Shown: positions 27,947 through 36,874 of the stretch, piece by piece
How positions within the stretch are numbered: the first letter of the stretch is position 1
Layout: each line of letters begins with the position of its first letter
Origin: Paraburkholderia sp. Ac-20340
GTDB taxonomy: Bacteria > Pseudomonadota > Gammaproteobacteria > Burkholderiales > Burkholderiaceae
Length of the DNA: 64,000 bases
Assembly: GCF_017104965.1 (NCBI RefSeq)
Contig: NZ_JAAGPR010000001.1
Span: 1 to 64,000, forward strand
Direction: 5' to 3'
Translations under genes and position numbers: made by a program
Notes under the pieces: model-generated
Told to the model about the DNA's origin: nothing
The model's database searches: none
Seen by the model: the letters and a program-made list of their open reading frames with translations, nothing else

Positions 27947-28587
27947 TGTCCGCGATTCGACACTATGACCGCGCGCTGCTGGAGCAGGCGTGCAAACTAG
28001 GCACATCGACCTTACATGAAGCATCGGGACTCCTTACGAGTTCCGTCGATCCCGCCATCCGCACGATCTGGCCGGGCGCGAGCGTGGCCGGTCCGGCGTA
28101 TCCGCTCGAGTGTTCGCCGGGCGACAATCTGGCGATTCATATCGCCATGGAAAAGGCGCCGCGCGGCAGCGTGCTGGTGGTCTCGACGGGCGGTTTCGTT
28201 GCCGGATATTGGGGCGAAGTGCTGACCGTCGCCGCCGAGGCAACGGGCGTTGCAGGCCTGGTAATCGACGGCGGCGTGCGCGATATTGCGGCGCTCACGC
28301 AGCGGCGCTTTCCGGTGTTCACGCGCGGCGTGTCGATGCGCGGCACGATCAAGGCCAGCGCGCCATCGGTTGGCCAGCCGCTGAGCTTTACGGGCACGCC
28401 GGTGAGCGCAGGCGATCTGGTCGTCGCCGATGACGACGGCGTGCTCGTGATTCCGGCCGCCCACGTACAGGCCACACTCAGCCGTGGCCAGGCGCGCGCA
28501 GACAAGGAAGCCGGCATCATGGAGCGCCTGCGCGAAGGCAAAACCACACTGGATTTACTGGGGCTTTCGCAATGGAGGGCGGCGTGA
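27946..28587 (+). CDS. RraA/CHA-aldolase family protein, copy 3
   Basis: This 213-residue paralogue has Glu91 in place of the first Asp of the motif (YWGEVLTVAAEA), with Arg112 and Asp113 in DGGVRDIAAL retained. The ending VVADDDGVLVIPAA is shared with 4-carboxy-4-hydroxy-2-oxoadipate aldolase/oxaloacetate decarboxylases of protocatechuate and gallate cleavage pathways. GAGGAAA precedes the ATG, which overlaps copy 2 by one base. The TGA overlaps the aminotransferase start in the same manner. Three paralogues with distinct motif variants in one operon imply division of labour, perhaps aldol cleavage and oxo-acid decarboxylation. Confidence 0.8.
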   Translation: MSAIRHYDRALLEQACKLGTSTLHEASGLLTSSVDPAIRTIWPGASVAGPAYPLECSPGDNLAIHIAMEKAPRGSVLVVSTGGFVAGYWGEVLTVAAEATGVAGLVIDGGVRDIAALTQRRFPVFTRGVSMRGTIKASAPSVGQPLSFTGTPVSAGDLVVADDDGVLVIPAAHVQATLSRGQARADKEAGIMERLREGKTTLDLLGLSQWRAA

Positions 28588-29804
28588 TGGCATCGAACGC
28601 GCAATCCTTGAACCGCTTTCTTGCTGGCGCGAAACCGTCGGCCACCTATGCCGTGATCGATCGCGTTGCCGCGCGCCGCGCGAGTGGCGCGGCCGTGATA
28701 TCGCTCAGCGCGGGCGAGCCCGATTTCGACACGCCCGCTCACATCTGCGAAGCGGGCATAGCCGCGATACGCGCAGGCCACACGCGTTACACGCAGGTGG
28801 CCGGATTGCGCGCGCTGCGCGAAGCCATCGCCGCGAAGTTCCAGCGCGAAAACGGCCTTGAGGTGGACTGGCGCGATACGCTCGTTTGCAGCGGCGGCAA
28901 GCAGGTGATTTTCAATGCGCTGGCCGCCACGCTGAATGTGGGCGACGAAGTGATCGTGCCCGCGCCGTACTGGGTCAGCTATCCGGAGATCGTGCAGTTG
29001 TGCGGCGCGCAACCGGTGACGGTGCCGTGCGATGCCACGAGCGGTTTCAAACTCACGCCCGCTGCGTTGCAGGCTGCAATTACGCCGCGCACGCGCTGGC
29101 TGATCCTCAATTCGCCGTCGAATCCCACGGGCGCGGTCTATGATCGCTCAGAATTGCAGGCGCTGGCCGAAGTGCTGCTCGAGCATCCGCAAGTGCTCGT
29201 TTTGTCGGACGATATCTACGAGCATCTGATTTTCGACGGCCGGGCGTTCTTCACGCTCGCGCAGGTCGAACCGCGTTTGCGCGACCGCGTGCTGACGATG
29301 AATGGTGTTTCAAAAGCCTATGCGATGACGGGTTGGCGAATTGGCTTCGCGACCGGGCCGCGCTGGCTGATCGACGCGATGGAGAAATTGCAGGGCCAGC
29401 AAACCTCGGGCGCATCGAGTATTTCGCAACATGCGGCATTGGCCGCGCTCACGGGGCCGCAAGATTTCATCGCGCAATCGCGCGCAGTGTTCCAGCGCCG
29501 CCGCGATTCGGTCGTGGCCCAACTGAACGATGCGCCCGGTTTGCATTGCGAACTCCCGCAGGGCGCATTCTATGCGTTCGCGTCATGCGAAGGTTTGCTG
29601 GGCAAAACCACGCGCAGCGGCGCGCGGCTCGATAGCGACGAAGCCGTCGTACACGCCTTGCTCGACGAAGCCGGGGTGGCGACGGTGCATGGCAGCGCAT
29701 TTGGCCTGGGTCCGTATATCCGCATTGCCTATGCACTGGACGATGCGTCGCTGACGCAAGCCTGCGCAGCCATCCAGCAATTTTGCCGCTCGCTCGCGGG
29801 CTGA
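28587..29804 (+). CDS. PLP-dependent class I aminotransferase (aspartate aminotransferase-like)
   Basis: This 405-residue fold-type I aminotransferase has the expected elements: ISLSAGEPDFDTPAHI near the N terminus, YTQVAGLRALREAIAAKF, cofactor-contacting SNPTGAVY, LSDDIYEHLIF, and the lysine that binds pyridoxal phosphate in NGVSKAYAMTGWRIGF. GGAGG lies eight bases before the ATG at 28587, which overlaps the preceding gene by one base. It would interconvert an amino acid and its 2-oxo acid. Coupled to RraA-type aldolases, an attractive role is deamination of a 4-hydroxyglutamate-like amino acid, with the resulting 4-hydroxy-2-oxo acid then cleaved by the aldolases. That pathway is inference. 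Confidence 0.87.
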   Translation: MASNAQSLNRFLAGAKPSATYAVIDRVAARRASGAAVISLSAGEPDFDTPAHICEAGIAAIRAGHTRYTQVAGLRALREAIAAKFQRENGLEVDWRDTLVCSGGKQVIFNALAATLNVGDEVIVPAPYWVSYPEIVQLCGAQPVTVPCDATSGFKLTPAALQAAITPRTRWLILNSPSNPTGAVYDRSELQALAEVLLEHPQVLVLSDDIYEHLIFDGRAFFTLAQVEPRLRDRVLTMNGVSKAYAMTGWRIGFATGPRWLIDAMEKLQGQQTSGASSISQHAALAALTGPQDFIAQSRAVFQRRRDSVVAQLNDAPGLHCELPQGAFYAFASCEGLLGKTTRSGARLDSDEAVVHALLDEAGVATVHGSAFGLGPYIRIAYALDDASLTQACAAIQQFCRSLAG

Positions 29805-29807
29805 ATG

Positions 29808-29837
29808 GCACCGAGTAGCACCGAGTAGCACCGAGGA
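29808..29837. repeat. Three tandem 10-bp units before a hydrolase start
   Basis: GCACCGAGTA occurs twice, followed by a third copy ending GGA, between the aminotransferase stop and the next ribosome-binding site. Length change by slippage would alter the spacing of the two cistrons. Confidence 0.7.
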
Positions 29838-29846
29838 GAACAGAGG

Positions 29847-30659
29847 ATGTCACACGAATTCAAGCACGAGCGCGTGGCGTTGAGCGTCGACGGCACGCCG
29901 CTCGAAGTTAGCGCAATATTTCGCGGCGGCGATAAAGATAAAACGCCGATTGTGTTTCTGCACGGCTTCGGCTCCACCAAAGAGGATTACGCCGATATCG
30001 TGCGGCACGCGCAGTTCGCCGGTCATCCGTTTCTGGCGTACGACGCGCCGGGTTGCGGCGAAACCTGGTGCGCCGATCTTTCGCGCATCGACATTCCCTT
30101 TCTCGTGCGAACGGCATTGGCGATGATCGAGCGCGTGGGCTTCACCCGCTTTCATCTGGTTGGGCATTCAATGGGCGGGCTGACTGCGCTGATGCTTGCG
30201 CACCAGCATCCGGCACGCGTGCTCAGCTTTGTCGATATCGAAGGCAATATCGCGCCCGAAGACTGCTTTCTTAGCCGCCAGATTGTCGATCACGCGCGTG
30301 AAAGCGATGAACGATTCTTCGACGATTTCATCGAGCGTACGCGTCATGCGCCGGCCTACGCCAGCGCGCTCTACGCCGCGAGCCTGCGCCACAAGGTCCG
30401 CGCGCAAGCCGTGGGACCGATTTTTCGCTCGATGGTGGCGCTATCCGATAACGGCGATCTGATGCAGAAGTTTCTCGCGTTGCCGTTTGCGCGCCTGTTC
30501 ATGTATGGCGCGCAGAATGCCACGCTGTCGTATCTGGATTCGTTGCGTGCGCAAGGTGTTTCGCTGGCGGAAATCGCGGACTGCGGGCACTTTCCGATGT
30601 ACTCGAACCCGGTTGCGATGTGGCGTGAGATCGCCGCGTTTCAGGCGCAAGCCGTCTGA
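29847..30659 (+). CDS. Alpha/beta hydrolase
   Basis: This 270-residue serine hydrolase has oxyanion motif FLHGFGS (about residues 37-43), nucleophile elbow GHSMGG with Ser108, an acid strand near the C-terminal third and a histidine in ADCGHFPMYSNP. No signal peptide is present, so it is cytoplasmic. A good GAGGAGAACAGAGG leader precedes the ATG. It is the last gene of the LysR-controlled RraA operon, 42 bases after the aminotransferase. It may hydrolyse an ester or amide to supply the substrate for the aldolases. It is tail-to-tail with the tannase-family gene, with one base between stops. Confidence 0.82.
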   Translation: MSHEFKHERVALSVDGTPLEVSAIFRGGDKDKTPIVFLHGFGSTKEDYADIVRHAQFAGHPFLAYDAPGCGETWCADLSRIDIPFLVRTALAMIERVGFTRFHLVGHSMGGLTALMLAHQHPARVLSFVDIEGNIAPEDCFLSRQIVDHARESDERFFDDFIERTRHAPAYASALYAASLRHKVRAQAVGPIFRSMVALSDNGDLMQKFLALPFARLFMYGAQNATLSYLDSLRAQGVSLAEIADCGHFPMYSNPVAMWREIAAFQAQAV

Positions 30660-30660
30660 A

Positions 30661-32331
30661 TTACGAGGTCGCGCACACGTAGCTGCTGGCGCGATTGAGA
30701 TTGCCTTTGCCCGTATAGCGTGGAAACGCCGGATAGCGGCACAGCGGGCGCGTGCGCCCGTTGCTGGGCTGCGCGATATCGGTGGCGAGCAGCGTTTCCG
30801 GCGCGACGCCGTGCGAAACCCAACCGTCCAGTGCGCCCAGCAGATCGACCGAAGGAATAAACACGCCGTTGCCGTGCTGGAAACCCGGCACCATGTAGAG
30901 CCGCATGAAGCTGTCCACGCGGTCTTCGCCGTAACGTGCGATCAGACTGTCGTAATAGGCGATGGTCTGATTCGGGCTGATGACTTCATCGGCGAGACCT
31001 TGCAGCGTGATGAGCTTGCCGCCGCGCGCGAGGTAGTGCGTGATGTCGGGATTCATCGCGCCGATGGTCGCGGAAAGCGTGTAAAGACGCTGCTGATAGC
31101 GGCCCGGGCGCGTCACGTCGAAGTTGATCGCGTCGAAGGTCGGGTCGTGCGTGACGAAGTATTTGATGTACGCATCGCCTTGCGCGAACAGGTAGCCGTT
31201 CGCCACGAAAGTGGGCCGCGGCAGGCGTTCGGGTTCGTGCGCGAGGCCCAGCATGCTGGTGAAGCGCACGCCCTGAAAGACGTTGTAGCCGCGATAGCGG
31301 TCCACATTCCAGGCGAGCGGATATGGCAGGCGCAAGCCGTCGCGCAGATGTTCGAGCGTTGCGAGTTGCGGCGGCGTGAGACATTCGTCGGCGGCCACGG
31401 GCGCGCCCGCTTCATAGGCCGGGCAGCGCAGCGATTCGATGATCCCGGCTTCCTTTGCGCGGCAGCCTTCGACATCGCTGATGATGCCGTCGGCGGCGCC
31501 GTCGAGCGTATCGCACACCTGCATCGCGCGTTCGTACACATGTTCCAGCAATAGCGGCGAGAGATAGCCGCCCGGCGTGCGGTACTCGCGCTGGCCGACC
31601 GTTACGCCCATCAGGCGCACGCCCGAAAAGTTCAGCGCGGGGGCGTTAGCGATCACGCCGTCGTAGTCGTCGGGATAGCGCTGGATCACGGTGTAGCCTT
31701 CGCGGCCGCCCGTGGAGCCGCCCGCGAAATACATATGCTCGGGCGTGCGGCCATAACCGCGCTCGATCAGCGCGAGCGCGACGTCATGCACTTTTTTCAG
31801 GTGCGCGTAACCGAAGTTGGTCACGGCTTCGTCGAGCAGGCCGAAATTCGCCTGCGAGGAATCGCCGTTGTGGCCCGAGTCGTCGCCGAAGGTGGCGTAG
31901 CCGCGCGCGAGCGGGGCGCGGTCGGGCGAGAAGGGCGTCGGCCCGGTGCCGGTCACGACAATGCCGCTATAGCCTCCGCCGCCGAATTGCACCGCGCGGC
32001 CATTCCAGCGGCTCGGCAGATTGAGTTCGAAGCGGATATCGGGCGTGCCGGCCGTCTGCGGGCGGATCACGCCGGTCAGGCGGCAATAGTCGCCGTCAAG
32101 ATTGCCGGTAGCGGTCGCGCCGATCATCACGGCGCTTTGCACGAGCGCGCCGCCGGTGGGCAGGCCGATGCTGGCCGGCGGCAACAGCGTGCCCGTGAGG
32201 TCGGTGCAATGCAGCGGCAGCGCGGGCGAGCGCTGGGCGTGAGCCTGCGTGCTCAGCGCGAGCGCGAGTAAAAGCGCGGCGTGGTGGGTCGCCTTCAAAC
32301 GGTTGAATGCCTGCAAGCCGCTTTGCTTCAT
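30661..32331 (-). CDS. Tannase/feruloyl esterase family protein
   Basis: This 556-residue exported esterase has a signal peptide (cleavage near AHA-QRS, about residue 33) and a tannase domain. The conserved opening includes CTDLTGTLLPPAS, then LNLPSRWNGRAVQFGGGGYSG, and the nucleophile box GGSTGGREG with Ser206. The acid and histidine are in QGLADEVISP and PGFQHGNG. Paired cysteines (VCDTL, EGCRA, LRCPA) fit the disulfide near the active site known in this family. It should hydrolyse gallate, ferulate or related aromatic esters outside the cytoplasm. The start overlaps the stop of the upstream acyltransferase gene by four bases (ATGA), so translation is coupled. I cannot tell tannase from feruloyl esterase. 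Confidence 0.87.
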   Translation of the reverse strand: MKQSGLQAFNRLKATHHAALLLALALSTQAHAQRSPALPLHCTDLTGTLLPPASIGLPTGGALVQSAVMIGATATGNLDGDYCRLTGVIRPQTAGTPDIRFELNLPSRWNGRAVQFGGGGYSGIVVTGTGPTPFSPDRAPLARGYATFGDDSGHNGDSSQANFGLLDEAVTNFGYAHLKKVHDVALALIERGYGRTPEHMYFAGGSTGGREGYTVIQRYPDDYDGVIANAPALNFSGVRLMGVTVGQREYRTPGGYLSPLLLEHVYERAMQVCDTLDGAADGIISDVEGCRAKEAGIIESLRCPAYEAGAPVAADECLTPPQLATLEHLRDGLRLPYPLAWNVDRYRGYNVFQGVRFTSMLGLAHEPERLPRPTFVANGYLFAQGDAYIKYFVTHDPTFDAINFDVTRPGRYQQRLYTLSATIGAMNPDITHYLARGGKLITLQGLADEVISPNQTIAYYDSLIARYGEDRVDSFMRLYMVPGFQHGNGVFIPSVDLLGALDGWVSHGVAPETLLATDIAQPSNGRTRPLCRYPAFPRYTGKGNLNRASSYVCATS

Positions 32332-33452
32332 CCGCAACCGGCCCGGCGTTTGGATTCGGCGTGGCTCGCCACGCGCGCCTTTTGCCGCCCGGCCATGCCG
32401 CGCCAGGCGTGCGCAAGCATCAGCGTCGCGCCGATCGCCACGGCGTCGCCCGCGAGTGCTGCGCCGAACGCCGCCGCGCCGTGCAGCGCGTGCGGTGTCG
32501 CCGTATCGACGGCGAGCGAAATCAGCGTGCCGCCCACGAAACACACCAGGCCCGTGCGCCCGACTGTCACCACCGACGGCAGGCGTGCGGCCAGCCGCGC
32601 AATGGTGCCGCGATGCACGAAATACGCGGCCACCATCGCGATCACGATGAAGTTGACGACACGGGAGAACGCCAGATGCTGTTTCATGGCTCCAGGCAAA
32701 GGTTGAGTCAATACGAGCAGTTTCACCGCCGCGAACGCCGCCACGGCTGCGAAGGCGATACGCACAAGCCAGCGCGCGGCCTCCGACGCCTTGAAATCGG
32801 CGGGCACCGGATGCAGCCGGCACAGCATGCCGAACACGAACATCAGTTGCCAGGCGAACGGATTGAACGACCAGTCGGCGACGTGTCCGGCACTGAACAG
32901 CGCGGCAAGCTGCGGGGCGATCACCCAGATCAGCAGGCTCGCGGCCAGCGTGAACAACGGCGCGCGGCGGGCAAACGGCACGGCGGCGGGCACGCACAAC
33001 GCAAATATGACATACATCGGCAGCACGCTGGATAGATACGGCTGGCGTGCGAGCACGAGAATGTTCAGCGACTCGCGCAGCGGATGCAGCGCGAACGGTC
33101 CCCAGCCGCTCAGATCGGCGGCGAGCGGATTCATATGAAGCATCGCAAGCAGCGCGCCCGAGAGCAGCGTAAGCAGCGCCGTAAGCAGATAGGCGCGGTA
33201 GATTTCCCAGCTACGGCGCAAAAAGCGGCCCTTGGCGGCACTCGCGCCGCGATGCGCGTGCACCGCCATATAAGCCGCCGCCGATGCATAGCCGCCGAGA
33301 AAAACGAACACCTCGGCGGAATCGCATAAGGCATACGCATGCAACATCACATGCGAGAGCGCGCTGCCCGGAATGTGATCGAGCACGATCACGATCAGCA
33401 CGATACCGCGGAAAAAATCGACTTCGATTGAACGCCCCTGACGCGCTTCCAT
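32328..33452 (-). CDS. OpgC-type membrane acyltransferase
   Basis: This 374-residue protein has about ten membrane segments and an OpgC-like opening: RSIEVDFFRGIVLIVIVLDHIPGSALSHVMLHAYALCDSAEVFVFLGGYASAAAY. In this family the early His and Glu/Asp residues are linked to acyl transfer; OpgC itself succinylates periplasmic glucans. GAGGG precedes the ATG. The gene is translationally coupled to the tannase-like esterase. No glucan synthesis gene is near. The pair could modify and demodify the same glycan or phenolic, which is only a hypothesis. The C-terminal tail is basic. Confidence 0.75.
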   Translation of the reverse strand: MEARQGRSIEVDFFRGIVLIVIVLDHIPGSALSHVMLHAYALCDSAEVFVFLGGYASAAAYMAVHAHRGASAAKGRFLRRSWEIYRAYLLTALLTLLSGALLAMLHMNPLAADLSGWGPFALHPLRESLNILVLARQPYLSSVLPMYVIFALCVPAAVPFARRAPLFTLAASLLIWVIAPQLAALFSAGHVADWSFNPFAWQLMFVFGMLCRLHPVPADFKASEAARWLVRIAFAAVAAFAAVKLLVLTQPLPGAMKQHLAFSRVVNFIVIAMVAAYFVHRGTIARLAARLPSVVTVGRTGLVCFVGGTLISLAVDTATPHALHGAAAFGAALAGDAVAIGATLMLAHAWRGMAGRQKARVASHAESKRRAGCG

Positions 33453-33693
33453 GTGTCCCTCGACAGCAAGCAGATCGCACGCAGCCGTGCACGCGATCGT
33501 TCGATGAAAGGTATGGAAGGCAACGTGACAGGTGCGCGCGCATTGAATTCAGCCACCGCGATGTCGCGCTGCCCATGCCCGTACGAGCGCATCGGGCAGC
33601 GAACGTTCCCCGCGGCATGCATAAACCTGCGCAGATGACCGGTTCGCCATATTGAAGCCAGCGTAAGGCCAGTTTCGCGCGCGAGGGGCGGCA

Positions 33694-34557
33694 TCACGCG
33701 TTGCGTGCAACGAGTTCCTTGATGGCAGCTTCCAGCGTGACGCGACCCTTGAGCGATTCGGCTGGCGCCTCGAATTCGATCCAGCCTTCGTTGAAGCCGT
33801 CGATCATTTGCATGCGCGGAGCAGGATGAAGCATGCCTTGAGCCAGAAAGCGCGCTTCCCACTGATCGCGCGGAACGGCGGTTGTTTTCACCGGCTTGCC
33901 GAGTGCCGTACCGAAGGCTGCGGCGATGTCGTTGGGCGTGACGCGGCGCGGTCCCTCCAGTTCCACCACGCGCACGCCGCTCCAGGTTTGCTGCAACAAC
34001 TGCGCGGCTACGCGGCCAATGTCGGCGGTGGAGACCATCGGCACCGGTTTATCGAGCGGTTGCAGCCAGCTTTCGATCACGCCCGATTCGCGTGCGGATG
34101 CCACGTCCCATGCGGCGTTTTCGAAGAACCAGGCCGCGCGTAAAAAGGCGACCGGCATCGGCAATTGACTCAAGGCCGTTTCCATCAGGCCAAGCTGATT
34201 GAGCAGATTCGGTTGCGTTGCCTGCGCGCCGATGGTCGAGAGCACGACCACGCGTTGCGGCCTCGCGGCGCGCAGCGCCTCGTGCAAGGCGGCGATCGTG
34301 CGTTTCGATTCGGCGAAATCCGGTGACGGATCGAAGACCGGCGGCAGCAGCACGAACACGCCCTGTGCGCCTTCGAAAGCCTGGCGCAATGCCGCGCTGT
34401 CGTTCATATCGGCGATGGCGATTTCGCAGCCGCGCGCCGCCCATGTTGCGGCTTTTTGCGCGTTGCGCACCACGGCGCGCACGGCTTGCTGCTGTTCGAT
34501 GAGCGTCTGCGCGAGCGCGCCGCCAACCTGACCTGTCATGCCTGTAATTGCAAACAT
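33694..34557 (-). CDS. NmrA-like NAD(P)-binding protein (atypical short-chain dehydrogenase)
   Basis: This 287-residue protein starts with a Rossmann motif (FAITGMTGQVGGALAQTLI) and follows the NmrA/QorB pattern: RAVVRNAQKAATWAARGCEIAIADMND, then GVFVLLPPVFDP and VVVLSTIGAQ. It lacks the YxxxK pair of classical short-chain dehydrogenases. Relatives either reduce quinones or sense the NADP redox state. GGAGC precedes the ATG. A LysR gene is divergent, with a perfect inverted repeat between them, so this is probably the target of that regulator. Confidence 0.83.
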   Translation of the reverse strand: MFAITGMTGQVGGALAQTLIEQQQAVRAVVRNAQKAATWAARGCEIAIADMNDSAALRQAFEGAQGVFVLLPPVFDPSPDFAESKRTIAALHEALRAARPQRVVVLSTIGAQATQPNLLNQLGLMETALSQLPMPVAFLRAAWFFENAAWDVASARESGVIESWLQPLDKPVPMVSTADIGRVAAQLLQQTWSGVRVVELEGPRRVTPNDIAAAFGTALGKPVKTTAVPRDQWEARFLAQGMLHPAPRMQMIDGFNEGWIEFEAPAESLKGRVTLEAAIKELVARNA

Positions 34558-34636
34558 CGGCTTGCTCCAGTTCGGAAAAGGAATAAAAGGATTCGACGGA
34601 CTGGATTGTGTGCGCGGCGGGCCTGGGAATCCATGA

Positions 34637-34658
34637 CATGAATGGCATTTGATTCATG
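34637..34658. promoter_or_regulatory. Inverted-repeat operator between NmrA-like gene and LysR gene
   Basis: The arms CATGAAT (34637-34643) and ATTCATG (34652-34658) are perfect and spaced by eight bases. The site lies 79 bases from the NmrA-like start and 50 bases from the LysR start, consistent with binding by the divergent LysR protein. Confidence 0.5.
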
Positions 34659-34707
34659 ACACAATGGCATGACGCTACAACGCGTAGACATGGAAGAGGA
34701 AACCACG

Positions 34708-35640
34708 ATGTCCTTCGACGAACGCATTCTCAACGGTATGGGCGTGCTGACCGCTATCGTCGATAGCGGTAGTTTCGCGGGCGCGGCGGAGCGGCTCGAT
34801 ATGTCGCAATCGGGCGTGAGCCGTTCGGTGGCGCGGCTGGAAGCGCGGCTCGGCATTCGCCTGTTCGATCGCACGACGCGCACCGTCACGCTCACCGACG
34901 AAGGCCGTCGTCTCTATGAACAGGTCGTGCCGCTGCTCGAAGGTCTGGAGCAGGCGGCGGCGAGCGCAGCGGGCGGGGCGAACGCCGTGCGCGGCAAACT
35001 GCGCGTGAATGTCGACCCGTTTTTCTCGAAGATCGTGCTGAGCCCGCGCATCGGGCAATTTGTCGAGCGCTACCCGGAGCTTGAGCTGGACCTCATCACG
35101 CGCGACGAACTCGGCGACATGATTGCGGATGGCTTCGATCTGGCGGTGCGTTTCGGCGTGCCGCGCCCGTCAACGCTGGTGGCGCGCAAGCTGCTGGAGA
35201 CGCGCATCGTCACTGCGGCTTCGCCGGGCTATCTGAAGAAGCGCGGCAGGCCGCTCAAGCCTGCTGACCTCGAGCGCGAACCGCATGAATGCATCCAGTT
35301 CCGCGATCCAGAAACGGGGCGGCCGTTCGTGTGGGAGTTTCACCGGCCGCGCAGGAAAGTGGTGATCGCCGCGCGCGGGCGGCTGACCGTCAACGATGTA
35401 TCGACGATGCATGGCGCGTGTCTGGCCGGACACGGAATCGCGCAGATCATGGCGCTGGGCACGCAACCGCTATTCGATAGCTGCAAGCTGATCGATCTAT
35501 TCCCCGATTGGCCCGACGAGCGTTTTCCGCTTTACGCGCTTTATCCGTCGCGGCGGCATCCATCGGCGAAAGTGCGGGCGTTTCTGGAGTTCATCGTCAA
35601 GGTGACGGGGGCGGAGGTCACGGATGTGCCTTGGTATTGA
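34708..35640 (+). CDS. LysR-family transcriptional regulator (divergent from NmrA-like gene)
   Basis: This 310-residue regulator has the helix-turn-helix LTAIVDSGSFAGAAERLDMSQSGVSRSVARLEARLGIRLFDRTTRTVTLTDEG and a type-2 periplasmic fold effector domain beginning KLRVNVDPFFSKIVLSPRI. It belongs to the large group that controls a neighbouring oxidoreductase. I chose the ATG at 34708, which has AGAGGA upstream; in-frame starts at 34669 and 34690 are less supported. It is convergent with the rhamnolipid operon end, 37 bases away. Confidence 0.87.
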   Translation: MSFDERILNGMGVLTAIVDSGSFAGAAERLDMSQSGVSRSVARLEARLGIRLFDRTTRTVTLTDEGRRLYEQVVPLLEGLEQAAASAAGGANAVRGKLRVNVDPFFSKIVLSPRIGQFVERYPELELDLITRDELGDMIADGFDLAVRFGVPRPSTLVARKLLETRIVTAASPGYLKKRGRPLKPADLEREPHECIQFRDPETGRPFVWEFHRPRRKVVIAARGRLTVNDVSTMHGACLAGHGIAQIMALGTQPLFDSCKLIDLFPDWPDERFPLYALYPSRRHPSAKVRAFLEFIVKVTGAEVTDVPWY

Positions 35641-35677
35641 GGCACAAACCAGGCACAAACCGGACACTCGCGCGCTT

Positions 35678-36874
35678 TCAATTGCCCCGATTTTCGCGGA
35701 TCACTTTCTCCGCCGCCGCTTGCGCTTCGCTTGCCACACCGTCGTGCACACGCGTGGCGAGCGCGGCTAACGGCGTATCCGAATCCAGCAGATGTCCATC
35801 GCGTTCGTGCGTATCGACACGTACTTTCATCGATAGCCCGATACGCAAGGGATGCGCGGCGAGATCGTCCGGGTCGATCGAAATCACGACGGGCACGCGC
35901 TGCACGACCTTGATCCAGTTGCCCGCGGCGTTCTGCGGCGGCAGCATCGAAAACGCGCTGCCCGTGCCAGCGGAAAACCCTTCCACGCGCCCGCGATAGC
36001 TCACCTTCGATCCGTAGATATCCGAATTAATGATGACGGGTTGACCCACGCGCATATTGCGAATCTGTCCTTCCTTGAAATTGGCCTCCACCCACAAACC
36101 GTGCAATTGCACGAGCGACAGCAGCGCGAGACCGGGCCCGACCTGCTGGCCGATCTGCACGGTGCGCTGTCCCACCACGCCGTCGATAGGCGCGACGATG
36201 GTGGTGCGCTTCAGATTGCGCCATGCCAGCTTGAATTGCGCGACGGCCTGAATGACGCCCGGATTGTCTTCGACGGCGAGGCGGCTGCCCATCGCGCGCG
36301 CTGCATCCAGTTGCGCCTGCGCGGCGCCAAGCTGGGCCTGCGCGCCGGTCACCGCCGCGCGTGCGCGAGCCAGTTCTTCGGGCGAAACCACTTCCACCGA
36401 GGCATGATCGCGCGCCGCCAACGCACGCTGCGCAAGATCCAGATCGGCTTGACGCGCCTTGACCGCTTCGGCGTACATCGTCGCCGAATAGCGCGCGTTG
36501 GCGGTCTGCCGCACGGCTTGCGCGAGTTGCGCCTTTGCCTGCGCCAGGGCGACGGACGCTTCGGCGTCGTCGAGTTGCACGAGCGGCTGGCCGGCGCGCA
36601 CGCGTTGCGTATCGGCGGCGAGGACGTCGATGACCGTGCCCGCCGTTTGCGCGGCGATCTGCACGACGTTGCCGGCGACATAGGCATCGTCGGTGTCTTC
36701 GCGAAAGCGCGCCGCGGTGTACCAGTAGAGCGCGGCGGCGATGGCCGTCACGGCCGCCACCGAGCCGAAGATCGCGAAGCGCCGTTTGCGCGTCGCGCGC
36801 TTGCGGGCGAGTGCGGCCGCATCCGCGCCGAACGTGGCGGGGTCGGGGTGCAGGTTGGTGTGGTCGTGGTGCAT
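35678..36874 (-). CDS. emrA: Periplasmic membrane-fusion protein (EmrA/HlyD family) of the rhamnolipid operon
   Basis: This 398-residue protein has a basic cytoplasmic N terminus, one membrane span (about residues 34-55), then RFREDTDDAYVAGNVVQIAAQTAGTV, the EmrA signature. Long coiled-coil helices rich in Ala, Gln and Leu (about 105-205) and a lipoyl/beta-barrel part follow (TTIVAPIDGVVGQRTVQIGQQVGPG, then NFKEGQIRNMRVGQPV). It would bridge the EmrB-like pump to the outer-membrane factor encoded directly upstream. The ATG follows the preceding stop without any gap (TAAATG). It is the last gene of the rhl operon, suggesting export of rhamnolipid or its precursor. Confidence 0.88.
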   Translation of the reverse strand: MHHDHTNLHPDPATFGADAAALARKRATRKRRFAIFGSVAAVTAIAAALYWYTAARFREDTDDAYVAGNVVQIAAQTAGTVIDVLAADTQRVRAGQPLVQLDDAEASVALAQAKAQLAQAVRQTANARYSATMYAEAVKARQADLDLAQRALAARDHASVEVVSPEELARARAAVTGAQAQLGAAQAQLDAARAMGSRLAVEDNPGVIQAVAQFKLAWRNLKRTTIVAPIDGVVGQRTVQIGQQVGPGLALLSLVQLHGLWVEANFKEGQIRNMRVGQPVIINSDIYGSKVSYRGRVEGFSAGTGSAFSMLPPQNAAGNWIKVVQRVPVVISIDPDDLAAHPLRIGLSMKVRVDTHERDGHLLDSDTPLAALATRVHDGVASEAQAAAEKVIRENRGN

